Source: Yponomeuta sedellus (lineage: Eukaryota > Arthropoda > Insecta > Lepidoptera > Yponomeutidae). Taken from it: a DNA stretch of 64,000 nucleotides. Below, in pieces: positions 23,345 through 33,565 of the stretch (its first letter is position 1; each line of letters starts with the position of its first letter). The position numbers were made by a program, and so were the translations under genes. The stretch is from assembly GCA_934045075.1 (NCBI GenBank), contig OW203726.1, positions 930,001 through 994,000 of the forward strand, read 5' to 3'. The notes below the pieces were generated by a model. That model worked only from the letters and a program-made list of their open reading frames with translations, ran no database searches and had not been told where the DNA came from.

Positions 23345-23519
23345 ACTATTTTTATTTTTAATGCACTAACCCGTGCTAAGGACTTTAAAAACCTATTTAG
23401 AGGCCAAAAATTTCACCCATGCCGGAATTCAAACCCGCAACCTCTGGCACGGATAGCCAGAGGTTGCGGGTTTGAATCCCGGCATGGGTGAATTTTTTTG
23501 CCTCTAAATAGATTTTTAA
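23345..23519 (-). repeat. tRNA-like SINE snap-back copy, hairpin on anticodon loop
   Basis: Two arms of roughly 65 bp (end module plus 3' half of the tRNA-like part) are inverted around ACGGATA, the anticodon loop (CCTCTGGC / GCCAGAGG). Only the left side has outer module and T-rich tail. Perfect 13-bp duplication GTAAGCGAGTTAT at 23332-23344 and 23520-23532. Confidence 0.88.
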
Positions 23520-23841
23520 GTAAGCGAGTTATTTTGCTCCTCTGGTTAAGAATAAAGTAGGAAAAAAGAAAAGTCTAGTGAGAGTGTAGTTTACTTTAAA
23601 TCAACAAACCTTGATGTGATGTTAACTAAAAATAGGCGAAATGACGTCATGCAATATTTCCACCAATACATTTAACTGAGCGCCACCTCTAGTGAATTTT
23701 AAAACAAAATGTACGGGACGGCACGTGACGCCCATTTAATGTGAATTTCAGTGTAAGCAATTTTTTGGGCTGTATATTGCATGTAGTTTATTTTTCATAT
23801 CAACTTTCTATATTTATCTATCTATCTTTGTATGACATAGT

Positions 23842-23940
23842 TAAAACTGTTTCTATATGGATTTTACTCGTTTAATACATTTTTTACAATTTTCCGACGT
23901 TTCGGCACTTTTTCAGGTGCTGTGGTCTCGGAAGACTGAT
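23842..23940 (-). repeat. repeat with CCTGAAAAAGTGCCGAAACG motif, copy 2
   Basis: Inverted relative to 23033-23131, about 700 bp apart, with the fold-back SINE inserted between them. Confidence 0.6.
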
Positions 23941-24067
23941 GTGACAGGCGTCTTTTTGAAAGCATTAACTGTTAGTTTACTACCCTCGGCAAAAATTACA
24001 AAAGTTAATTATGAAGTTACGTTCCAAAATAGGCAAACCTATTAGTTTATATGTATTTTATTATTAT

Positions 24068-24425
24068 TTTATTTTGATTGTCCCCGATGCTGGGGCACGG
24101 CATTGTGGGCATCTCTTACTGCATCACAGGCAAGGAAGATTAGGCCATATTCTTCCAAGTTAAGCCAAGTCCGGGTTGGCGGAGAATTGTAAGACAGTGG
24201 CGGGCCTTACTGTCATAAGTTATGAAGCCGCCCATAAGGCCTCTGACATGGCTTGACGTCTGACATTACATGACAGCCCGCACCAACGACTAAACGTGCG
24301 AAGCATGAAAGCGCTCGGAAAAAATGCCACCAGCAGTAGTCACGAGATGGTCACCCATCCAGTACCTGACCGTGCCTGTTGTTGCTGAACCCTAGTGATT
24401 ATTTCCAATCACTCAAATCACAAGT
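24068..24425 (-). repeat. 5S-like SINE, full-length copy
   Basis: On the minus strand the head reads AATCACTAGGGTTCAGCAAC then GGCACGGTCAGGTACTGGAT and GGGTGACC, which resembles the 5S rRNA internal promoter (box A AGTTAAGCA-like, box C GGATGGGTGACC-like). The body and the CCCCAGCATCGGGGACA tail follow. Confidence 0.8.
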
Positions 24426-24499
24426 ACCTACATAAACCTTAACGTTTACTACAGTCTGTTCGCATTTAGAATATACCTCGGCTCGGATAGAATCGGATA

Positions 24500-24715
24500 T
24501 TACATTACATTTACATATAAGCACATACATTGCTTCTGGCCCCACACTTACATATTATAAGCACATACATTGCTTCTTGCCTCACACTAGGCTACCATGT
24601 GTCGTGGGAACCAGAAACAACGACGACACAAACATGTAAACATCCAAGACCTGGGCTTTTTTTGTCCCCAGCCGGGATTCTGCATGGTAGGCCGCTACGC
24701 CACAGAGATCGTCGA
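24500..24715 (-). repeat. tRNA-derived SINE, 'GCCCCACACTAGG' family
   Basis: Two overlapping starts (24505 and 24547), then CATCCAAGACCTGGG and a deleted antisense tRNA-like head ending CTACGCCACAGAGATCG. Confidence 0.7.
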
Positions 24716-24889
24716 TATATTCGTGTAATAGAAATATCGGAACTAATATGACACTTAATTTTATATAACTTATCAAAATAGTGAAGAAAAGTTTTATACA
24801 GAGCAGGAAGTAGTATTACACTCGTGTGCTTTCGGCGAAAACCGAAGCCTACTCTAGAGCCCGAAGTATATTCTAAAAGCTAACAGACT

Positions 24890-25262
24890 GTAAAAAAAAA
24901 CTACAAACGAAAAAAATATAGGACAGAAAAAAAAATAAAAACCATTAGACTAAGACGAATTAGATAATTATATTAATTCAAAGTTTTATTTTTAAACATT
25001 GACACCCGCATTGCGAAATGTAATATTGTAAAAACCTATTTAAGTTTTAAACCTATCACTATTTTAATTTTACCAATTTCATATATATGTACATTTTAAA
25101 CTTTTTATCATAATTGATTGACCTAACATTTTAATCATAATCTATTGACTTAATTTATTTTACATTTTATTCAAATTTATTGACTTAATTTATTTTCCAT
25201 TTTATCCAAATTAGACTTAAAGGTTGCCACGTAGTGAATGGTGGGCTAGACCAAAAAAAAAA
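24890..25262 (+). repeat. 3' UTR fragment of the R1-clade LINE family
   Basis: Near-identical, in opposite orientation, to the 3' UTR at 5816-6190 (for example CACCCGCATTGCGAAATGTA and TTGCCACGTAGTGAATGGTG), and it ends in a poly(A) run at 25253-25262. Confidence 0.8.
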
Positions 25263-25639
25263 TTTTTTTTTTTTAAACAGTCTGTACAGTGCGGTCACAT
25301 TAACTTGACGCATGAGAGAATTGGTAGCACTGAGATGTTTACTGTTACCATGTTAAATAAGAAATCATTCCCATTACTTGGGGAAAATAAAAGGATTGAG
25401 GGCTTGTTTTACCATCTTCCGATTAGGTCCAAAAGCTAATTCACATGTTATGTCCTTGTTACCAATTCTCTCACGCGTCAAGTTAATGTGAACGCACTGT
25501 ACGAGTAATAATTATATTCATCTGATACGTGCAAAAACATAGTAAATAAAAGTAATTTGCGCGTCGAATTGATCCTTTTTTGAAGTCTGTTAAAAACAAC
25601 TTGATAAATCACATTTTGATCGTAACCATTCGCTTTCCG

Positions 25640-25800
25640 TGAAGAGAAATATCGTGAGGAAACCTGAGTGTTTGAAGCGTATACCCCAGCACTTGAAATT
25701 GCCGGTCTTCGGTGGGCATGCGTGGTGATTAATTCCATATTCTCTCTCTGAAAAATGGCCAGTGCCCTACAATGGCACTGTTATGTCCGGCTCCCCGCCT
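25640..25800 (+). repeat. SINE fragment, 'CGTGAGGAAACCTGAG' family
   Basis: ATCGTGAGGAAACCTGAGTG, GCATGCGTGGTGATTAATTC, CTCTCTCTGAAAAATGGCC and CCCTACAATGGCACTGTTA. Confidence 0.55.
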
Positions 25801-26298
25801 CACCTATATTTTGTCACTGTCAGCACTAAAGAGCAAATAAAAGTGTTTTTCCGCGCACATCGCGCAGCAGTCACAGCAGTCACAGTAGTCAAGAGCAAGA
25901 TGTAATCCATTTTAGTAACTCTGCTAGCAACATATTATTAACGTGTTTCGGTGCCATCAATAAACTGCGACAGTGTACATGGTTATTTGATTTGGAACCC
26001 CCGGAGCCTGCGCTGCCTAACAGTACGTATAAAGGCTGCATTTTTATATTCAAGAGCCTCCAATAAGTTAAACTGACATGCAAACATGTCGTGTGAATAT
26101 TCATAAAGTCCCGATGCACCACTTCGGATGCGGAACTCAAAAAATTAAAAACCCAATCACATTTCCTGAAGTACCCGCGTCCTTTCCGCTAGAAACTTGT
26201 CCTTAGGTCCATCACTTAGCGATGCAAAGCAGCGTGCCTAGCACGCGAAGCTAGAAGGAAAAAACATGAATGAAAATATTACATAAGGTAAAATAAGA
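25801..26298. other. no gene identified
   Basis: Contains a CAGTCACAGCAGTCACAGTAG short repeat and an 83-residue minus ORF (25889-26140) that I do not recognise. Possibly old LTR sequence. Confidence 0.25.
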
Positions 26299-26311
26299 TA
26301 AGAATATTCTT

Positions 26312-26667
26312 TAAAAACCTATTTAGAGGCTAAAAATTTCACCCATGCCGGGATTCGAACCCGCAACCTCTGGCTATCCGTACCAGTGCTCTACCAATTG
26401 AGCCAATGGGCGACTCAGGGCATCAGTGAAATTTCGAACCTCTTTACAATATTCTCTGTATTACGTACAGGCAGCGACATCTGACTTAAGCAAATTGCAT
26501 TACTTACAGCCCCGACTACTCGGGTAGGTACTCGGTAGAGCGCTGGTACGGATAGCTAGAGGTTGCGGGTTCGAATCCCGGCATGGGTGAAATTTTTTGC
26601 CACTAAATAGGTTTTTAAATTTGTTCCTTAGCACGGGTTAGTGCATTAAAAATAAAAAAAAATAGTG
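26312..26667. repeat. tRNA-like SINE inverted dimer
   Basis: Antisense unit (end module, tRNA-like part, leader) joined to a sense unit lacking the leader. Outer module and A-rich tail only at the right. Perfect 13-bp duplication TAAGAATATTCTT at 26299-26311 and 26668-26680. Confidence 0.85.
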
Positions 26668-26959
26668 TAAGAATATTCTTCACCAGGAAAAAACAAACAA
26701 AAAAATTATTACAAAGATACAGTACAATTGGCGGCCTGATTACTCAGAGCAATTACTTCCAGACAACCCTCGATGGAGAGTAGCTTAGGGAAAAGTGAGA
26801 CGGGTAGTTGATGCAAATAAGAATATTGATGTACATATTTATACTTAAAAATAATATACTTACATAAACCATAACATATAATACATAAAGCAATATAATA
26901 CATACACACTCCATTCCACAAACCGGGAGGAGAACCCTAACATTCACATTCTCTTTAAT

Positions 26960-27090
26960 TTAAAAAAAACGATCCTATTTATATAGGGAAGAGCGAGTGA
27001 TCGTGCTCTTCCACTATAAAGGGAAATTTCCCGCCAGGCAGATCGTATGCCTGAGGACGGCCGGTCCGACTCTTGTTAGTCGGACGTGTT
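26960..27090. other. cluster of short perfect hairpins
   Basis: GGAAGAGC/GCTCTTCC (26987-26994, 27005-27012), the palindrome GGGAAATTTCCC (27021-27032) and GTCCGAC/GTCGGAC (27064-27070, 27079-27085) follow one another within 100 bp. They could be the end of an RNA-structured element. Confidence 0.35.
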
Positions 27091-27310
27091 ATATTTATGG
27101 TATGTCATTGAAACACTTTGATTGCGCGATGCAGGAATGGAGTTTGTAGTGCGCGCGCAGAGTTCACATGTGCTGGCCACATTTATAAATACACTATTCC
27201 TCAAAGCTCTTCTCAGAGGCAGTTTAAATAATCTGCCGTATAGTGTTTTTCCAAAAAACTTAGAGATCAAAGTAGTTTTGATTCCCAGCGCAAGCATGTA
27301 ACTTCTACTT
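27076..27310 (-). CDS. unidentified ORF fragment
   Basis: The distal ~75 residues (RALRNSVFINVAS, CARTTNSIPASRNQS and end YHKYNTSD) look like real coding sequence, with few rare codons and a defined stop. The upstream part (27311-27417) falls in a dispersed repeat. It sits head to head with a LINE remnant. Probably the C-terminal end of a transposable-element protein; family not recognised. Confidence 0.3.
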
Positions 27311-27409
27311 ATTCTCCTTCTACAGACTATATTAGTCCACTGCTGGACATAGCCCTCCCTAATGAGCGCCATAACGCAAGGTTGTGCCATCATTGGGGGG
27401 TAATGCCCA

Positions 27410-27669
27410 TAATCCACCTTGCTACGATGCTGTTCGGCGTAGTACGTAATAAAACTCCCTCGTACCTTTATAAAAAGCTCGAGTGGTCATCTCGCCAGCG
27501 TTACGTCCATAAAGATAAAATCCTTGTACCTGCGCATAGAACAATGACTTTTCGTGGCAGTTTCAGGTATGCGGCATCCAAGTGCTGGAATGATATTCCT
27601 CCCCCAATCCGTGAAGCTTCTAGTAGGTATGCCTTTGGGCGCAAGCTCAGGGCATATTTGCTTGAATAG
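27410..27669 (+). pseudogene. non-LTR retrotransposon ORF2 C-terminus
   Basis: Reads HLATMLFGVVRNKTPSYLYK, then RGSFRYAASKCWNDIPPPIR and ends KLRAYLLE before TAG at 27667-27669. This pattern (short helical segment, then FR.A..KCWN.LP..IR) is the C-terminal region of CR1/Jockey-type reverse-transcriptase polyproteins. Endonuclease and reverse transcriptase are missing. The frame is intact to the stop, followed by about 110 bp of 3' UTR-like sequence. Confidence 0.65.
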
Positions 27670-28034
27670 CAGAGACAATCCCATCCTCTCCAGACTTCTC
27701 GCCGCTTCCGACGTGACTAGTGATCGCGTCATCACTCTGACTTATAACCTTCGTAACGTAGTTATATATAAGGTTTACGCTTAGTATTACTATTATTATG
27801 TAAATTCTATCTATGTATGAATGTAATTAGTCATAGTTTTTTAATCCCGGTAATTGTATGTATGTTTTTTTTTTTCTTATATCTACAGATATAAGAAAAA
27901 AAAAAAGAAATCTATGTAAAAATATTTTTATTATCGGTGTATGTACTCGCTCTTTTTTATTTTTTTACCTAGATTTAAGTATGAAATTATTATTACAATA
28001 TGATAATGTGCCGCGCGTGGAACTCTCATGGGAC

Positions 28035-28200
28035 AGGCGCTGACTGAAAATCAGTGCTGGGGAATAATACCCTATGCTGTATGCTGAGTCAGCTGCCAAT
28101 TGCAGCAGCAGAGAAACATCGTGACCATTGTTTTGTAAATGTTTTGTTAATTACTTTGTTTTGTGGTGTCTCATAACTGTTGCTGTAATAAATGTGTTTT
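28035..28200 (+). repeat. dispersed repeat, ACTGAAAATCAGTGCTG family
   Basis: GGCGCTGACTGAAAATCAGT, GAGTCAGCTGCCAATTGCAG and a tail ending GTAATAAATGTGTTTTTC; compare 2845-2935. Confidence 0.55.
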
Positions 28201-28204
28201 TCTT

Positions 28205-28390
28205 TCTTTTTCTTTCTTCAATCCCCATGCTGGGCATGCGGGTTGGGTATCGCAGTTTGGTGGAATTGTACTGCAGGGGGCGCTGCTGCCCACCCCCCGG
28301 TTTGTGTCCCTTAGTCGCCTTTTACGACACCCGCGGGAAGACTTTGGGTTGGTGCTATTCTCTAGGCCGACACCCCACAGCATGTACCTA
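28205..28390 (-). repeat. LINE 3'-end-type repeat
   Basis: A CT-rich (TTTCTTTTTC) run followed by CCCTTAGTCGCCTTTTACG and ACACCCGCGGGAAGACTTTG, a sequence type recurrent at LINE 3' ends in Lepidoptera. No intact ORF. Confidence 0.45.
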
Positions 28391-28430
28391 CACTATGTTT
28401 ATGTTCAAATTTACGAACATCTGCGAATTT

Positions 28431-29293
28431 TACTATTTATTTTTTTATTTTTAATGCACTAACCCGTGCTAAGAACAAATTTAAAAACCTATTTAGAGGC
28501 TAAAAATTTCACCCATGCCGGGATTCGAACCCGCAACCTCTGGCTATCCGTGCCAGCGCTCTTCCAATTGAGCCAATGGGCGACTCACCGGCATCAGTGA
28601 AATTTCGAACCTCTTTACACTATTCTCTGTATTACGTACATACCGGGATTCGAACCCGCAACCTCTGGATATCCGTGCCAGCGCTCTCCCAATTGATTTC
28701 GAAAATGTCGCTGCCTGTACGTAGATAGATAGATAGAGAACACTTTATTGTACATAAAAATGGAAATTACACAGATATTTCTTAACCTTAGAGTACAGAT
28801 GGCGGCCTTATCACTAAAGGTGATCTCTTCCAGACAACCTTCGGATGAACTGGACTAATACATTAGAGAAGGAAGTAGATGTACAAAAAAAAAACAAAAC
28901 ATAGAAAACATTAATTTCAGAGGTTCCAAGTTCCATGCCTCAATAACAGTGTGAATAAACAAAATTATCAACAGATACATACAAATAATTTACATAAATA
29001 AAAATAAAAAATTAATATTATAAATAAATAATTAACAAAATATACACATTTAAAGGACATAAGTAGAACGCAACAACAGCAGGACAATATTACAAAATAA
29101 AATAATAACAGTATTACAGTGTAATTGTGAGATAGAACGTAATACAGAGAATAGTGTAAAGAGGTTCGAAATTTCACTGATGCCGGTGAGTTGCCCATTG
29201 GCTCAATTGGAAGAGCGCTGGCACGGATAGCCAGAGGTTGGGGGTTCGAATCCCGGCATGGGTGAAATTTTTAGCCTCTAAATAGGTTTTTAA
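28431..29293. repeat. tRNA-like SINE inverted dimer, split by a LINE 3' fragment
   Basis: Left half 28431-28722 is antisense with outer module and tail; right half 29134-29293 is sense, ending with the end module. A 12-bp repeat ATCTGCGAATTT bounds the block (28419-28430, 29294-29305). Between the halves, 28723-29133 is an antisense LINE 3' UTR (GATA-type tail, AGAGAACACTTTATTGTACA). Confidence 0.75.
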
Positions 29294-29811
29294 ATCTGCG
29301 AATTTCTGTAGTAACTACCACACACTAACTGTGTGTAACATCGTGAGGAAACCCTCATGTTGGTCTGCTCCGCTCGTATTGACTTGTCTTCCTTGTGCTA
29401 AGCTGTCAGGAGGATTATATAGGTACTGGGCAAGCCTACTCCATCTAAAACAATTTCCCAGGCACTGCAGCGTGCGAGTGGTTTCTTCACCCATCTAGTA
29501 TGGGTAGAGGCGCTAATGGACGTCGTAACATCTGGTTACGCAAGGGCTCAAGTTTTTTATAACTCGTAAGAAATGTTGTATTCACCTACATCCTCATTAA
29601 AAAAACTTGAGAATTTAATGAAAAAAGAAAATTAATTCACATTAGGTATTTCAGTTTTGTTAACATTTATCCGCCACTTTTGGCGTTAGCACCATAGTTC
29701 CTAAAAATATCCGTTTTCAGCGGTATATATTTAAGCTCTGCTTTGTTGGCTTCAGAGTCCAGACTGTTGAATCTTTTAATGTTGAGTACTTTTACTATTA
29801 TAGAAATTTCT

Positions 29812-30101
29812 AGACTTTTAGTCCGGATTTACTTACGGGTGTTGTTATATCGGAAAAGTCCGACCAGGTTTCGCTCCGATTCGCAGAGCTTAATCATGGT
29901 GAGCAGAGACGGACCTCGCGTCGTCGGTTGCTTGTCTCACACTGACAACCGACGACGCGAGCTCCGTCTCTGCTCACCATGATTAAGCTCTGCGAATCGG
30001 AGCGAAACCTGGTCGGACTTTTCCGATATAACAACACCCGTAAGTAAATCCGGACTAAAAGTCTACAATGTGTTGTGCTTACGAAAGTTTTAGTTCAAAA
30101 A
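29812..30101 (+). repeat. long hairpin insertion, 120-bp arms
   Basis: Arms 29811-29930 and 29946-30065 are inverted copies of each other without gaps and with very few mismatches (one seen). The loop is 15 bp. Right of the second arm is a unique 36-bp tail ending TAGTTCAAAAA. A 12-bp direct repeat ATAGAAATTTCT is at 29800-29811 and 30102-30113. Confidence 0.88.
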
Positions 30102-30149
30102 ATAGAAATTTCTGTCAGTCACTTTTTTTACAAATGGATCAATGAATGA

Positions 30150-30365
30150 TATCAATCCTTTGTATGTCCACACGGCAAGGGCACGGGTCTCTTCCTGCAT
30201 CGCAGAAAGGTTGTGCCATACTCCACCACAGGGGCCGAGTCCGGGTTGGTGGAGGATTGCTAGACAGTAATAGCCCATAAGGCCTCTGACATAGCTTAAC
30301 GTGCCTTGCGCAGCACGGAACTCAAGTGATTGTTTCCCATCACTCGGTTCCACTGGGCCACGAGC
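30150..30365 (-). repeat. 5S-like SINE, internally deleted
   Basis: Tail and body are present (TTTGTATGTCCACACGGCAA, CCACAGGGGCCGAGTCCGG), then a jump to the extreme head (GATTGTTTCCCATCACTCGG, CCACGAGCGCTTC) with the box C region lost. Confidence 0.75.
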
Positions 30366-30639
30366 GCTTCACTGATTATTATTATCATTTATTTTATAAA
30401 ACATCAATGAATAGAAGAAAAACAAAAGATAAAACATCGTTTTTTTAATTGTGAAGCTTGTTTCAACCTAGCCAAAGATACCTATTAAAGGCGATATCCA
30501 CGTTTGGTTGGTGCATAAATTGCGAAATAATCCTTCAAATTTTTTTTATACTATACGTAGAATTTTTTCAATCTTTCAGATTTATTATTGGCCTTTTGCA
30601 TCTACGTACTGACATGATTTATACAGCGTCCAGTGGCAT

Positions 30640-30970
30640 CTTCACTCACACTAGATGTGCGTAGGGACCACTCCGACGCCGCAGTGCCTGGGGCATGGTT
30701 TTATAGATGGTGTAGGATTGCCCAGCACCTATACCATTCTGACAGCTTAGTCGGCCTAGCCCACAGGAAAGACTAGTCAATACGTGCGGTGCCAACCAAG
30801 CCGCGGGTTTTCTCACGATGTTTTCCTTCACGGTTAGCGTGTGTTATTGCGACAAAAAATTCGCAAATGTACGTAACTTTGATATTAGACAAAGTCATTG
30901 CTACATGCCTGCACTGTGGATCGAACCTGGGTCTCTCGCCATGGTTCTACCCACTGAGTTACCACCGCTT
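30640..30970 (-). repeat. tRNA-derived SINE, 'GCGGTGGTAGC' family
   Basis: CACTAGATGTGCGTAGGGAC, GGTGTAGGATTGCCCAGCAC, TTTTCTCACGATGTTTTCC and the antisense head TACCCACTGAGTTACCACCGC. Same long form as 36925-37320. Confidence 0.75.
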
Positions 30971-31241
30971 ATAAGATTTATTTTTCAAATTTATTCCCAT
31001 AAGAAAAACGGCTTGTGTTGATGATACAGATGAAATCCATTAATTTCAAAAAACCGTTTAAAGGGCCGTTTAACAGAGGCAAGAATACCCTGTACATACG
31101 GCGCCATGCTAGGGACTTAGGTCGCTATTCTGCTGAGGCCGGCCCTTGAATTGATTCCGAGCCATTTGCATCGAAGACGCGCCGCCGAGTCAGCCGGAAC
31201 TGGCCTGTGAAAAAAAAACTTATTATAGAAACATAAAACTT

Positions 31242-31301
31242 ACTGGCAAAAAGTCTTAGGAAAGGTTTTACTCCTAGGCCTTTCTTAAACTTTTTGCCAG
31301 T
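31242..31301. repeat. short inverted repeat
   Basis: 13-bp perfect arms ACTGGCAAAAAGT / ACTTTTTGCCAGT enclose a 34-bp loop that is itself partly self-complementary. Confidence 0.5.
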
Positions 31302-31309
31302 CCGTTTCT

Positions 31310-33420
31310 GACTACTTTCGTTCGCATCCGTTTATTACTAGGTACTTGAGCTGGAGGGAACTTTGGATTTTGTAGGTATAGATGTTGCTAAGTTTTAATG
31401 ATCACATACTTCAAAGGAAAAGGAGCCATCGAAAACTCCTGCATCCTAAGGGGTTATTTTGTACTTATCATGGAGAATATTCTCCTTGGTACTTACATAA
31501 TAATTTAATTTCTATTGAGTTATACTGTACCGCCGTATGTTTTGGTAATAGGGTAAACACTATTTCATCCCCACGTGACATGCCTAGTGTGGGGGTAAGC
31601 TTATAGGTACCTTTTATGACAGTAAATACTTCTACCTTATATTATCTAACCTCTTATCCTGGAAACGAAGGAATGGAGATTCATTTTAATGTTTAACCAT
31701 TAATGTTTAATGTTTTTTGTTTATTATTTTATTTATTTATCTCATTATACTTTTACTTCTAGAGTGGTACCCACGATACAGACTTGCCTAGTGTAGGGCC
31801 GCAGTGAAAATTGTATCGCTAAATATTGCTTATCTACTGTTCTAAAATTGTCAACATATAGATACTTTAACGTGTCACTTATGGTTAAAAAAGATATATA
31901 AATAATAATATTTTGCTCATGTATCCATTTATCACTTAGACTCTTGTTTGCAGGAACTAGTAGAAATAATAAGTTGAATTTAATATAAAAAGCAAACATT
32001 ACAACAATAACATTAAACATATTAAACGTCTGCAATGGCAGACGTCATTGCAAGCGAAAAACTTCGGGACTTCCCGTTGAACGAAAATCGTAAAACTTGG
32101 TTGAAATCGCTGTCTTATGAATTACAATGTTTTTCTTTATACGGTTACATGGCGAGATTAAGTACATACTTTTCCACAGCAAAGTTAAGCCTGTAATTGT
32201 ATCGTCGGAAGCATTAAGGCGTGAGTCCTACCTCCTATATCTCGTCAACCTATATCTAGCTGTGTCAAAATCCACTAACTCGTCTAAACTACAAAGCGTG
32301 CCAAAGAAACTTACATACTGACATACATAATGTATACTTCTGGCATAATATTAACCTTCTTCGGGTGCAGTCGGGTACAAAGTAATCTTCAAAGTCCTAA
32401 GTATTTGCGATTCTTGTGACCCATGGTAAGGGAAAAGGTCAAGGAAAGGTGTGGAGTCGGTTAAAAAAGATATAACTTATCCCGTCCTTAGTCATTATCT
32501 TTAAATATATATATAAAAACTAGCTGGTGCCCGCGACTTTGTTTGCGCAGATGATGATTACCCCGTCTATGAATACAACGTGCTCAGATATTCGAATAAA
32601 ACAAAATCTTTAAAAACAGTATCAACAACTAAACCAATTTCAATTCTCCAAGTTTATTTTATAATCAGGAAACATCATACGGTCGAAGAGAATTAAAAAA
32701 TAAAAAAAGTGGCTAAATTTAATTATCTATACTGAAAATACAATTTCTGGGGTTTGATTTCTTCAGTATAACCAATATCGAGTCAGCTTTGCATGCAATG
32801 GCCTCAAAAAAAAGATAACAGATTTCTGGTTGCAGCTTGGTGGGGATTATTACATGAAGGGGTGAAATGGCTTAGAGCCTAGTACGGGAACATTTTCTTC
32901 GACCTAAAGGTTATATTTCCTACATAATTAGTTAAAATTAATTAAACATATTATTAATTTTTTTATCTCACTTGTGATAGGCGCAAAAGTGAATAACGTA
33001 ATCACAAATTATTGTGTAAGAACTCAAATAAAACACAAATTATTGTTTTATTCGTGCGCTCCTCATAAAAACACGATCCTGGTAAAGCACTCTTCAGAAG
33101 TAGTTTGTTTAGTCCTTTGCCTTCTAAAATCTCCACCAGAGACTATTTTAATCGAAGTTTTCGAGTGATAAGGAATTTTGTTTTTATCAATAAAATTTAT
33201 ACTGTGTTATGTTACAGCTTTCATTAATTCTTATGTGGTTACATTAGGTTTATTAACATTACGCGGTGGTATCGGAGCGGTAAAATACCAGGGAGCCAAT
33301 TCTCATTTTATTATCAAATAAGTCGTATACGACTCTAAGGCTTATGCCTTGGAATTCTACGTAAAAAGTCGAGCGACAGCCAAAATCTATATTCTGAACG
33401 CCGTGCTAGATTGAATTCGA
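31310..33420. other. no gene seen, AT-rich
   Basis: About 2 kb without convincing coding sequence. One recognisable repeat motif, AACTAGCTGGTGCCCGCGAC at 32519-32538, is common in lepidopteran dispersed repeats. Confidence 0.35.
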
Positions 33421-33434
33421 ATAAAAAAATAAAT

Positions 33435-33565
33435 TATACAATTTTTATTTTTAATGCACTAACCCGTGCTAAGGACAAATTTAAAAACCTATTTAGAGGC
33501 AAATTTTTTTTTAATTTTTTTAATCCCGGCATGGGTGAAATTTTTAGCCTCTAAACAGGTTTTTT
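33435..33565 (-). repeat. tRNA-like fold-back SINE, short
   Basis: Tail and outer module at the left, end module, then only the last bases of the tRNA-like part and the inverted end module. 12-bp repeat AAAAAAATAAAT at 33423-33434 and 33566-33577. Confidence 0.7.

Noticed and set aside
24884..25290. Target-site duplication around the R1 3' UTR fragment
   Set aside because: AACAGACTGT on the left and ACAGTCTGT on the right are inverted, not direct, so they are not a duplication.
28968..29198. 76-residue minus ORF rich in Y, F, L and V
   Set aside because: Translation of AT-rich LINE 3' UTR; no membrane-protein family signature and it crosses a SINE boundary.
29812..30101. Twin-priming inversion as the origin of the hairpin
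   Set aside because: Twin priming inverts one part of a LINE relative to another, different part; here the same 120 bp occur in both orientations, so copying back is needed.
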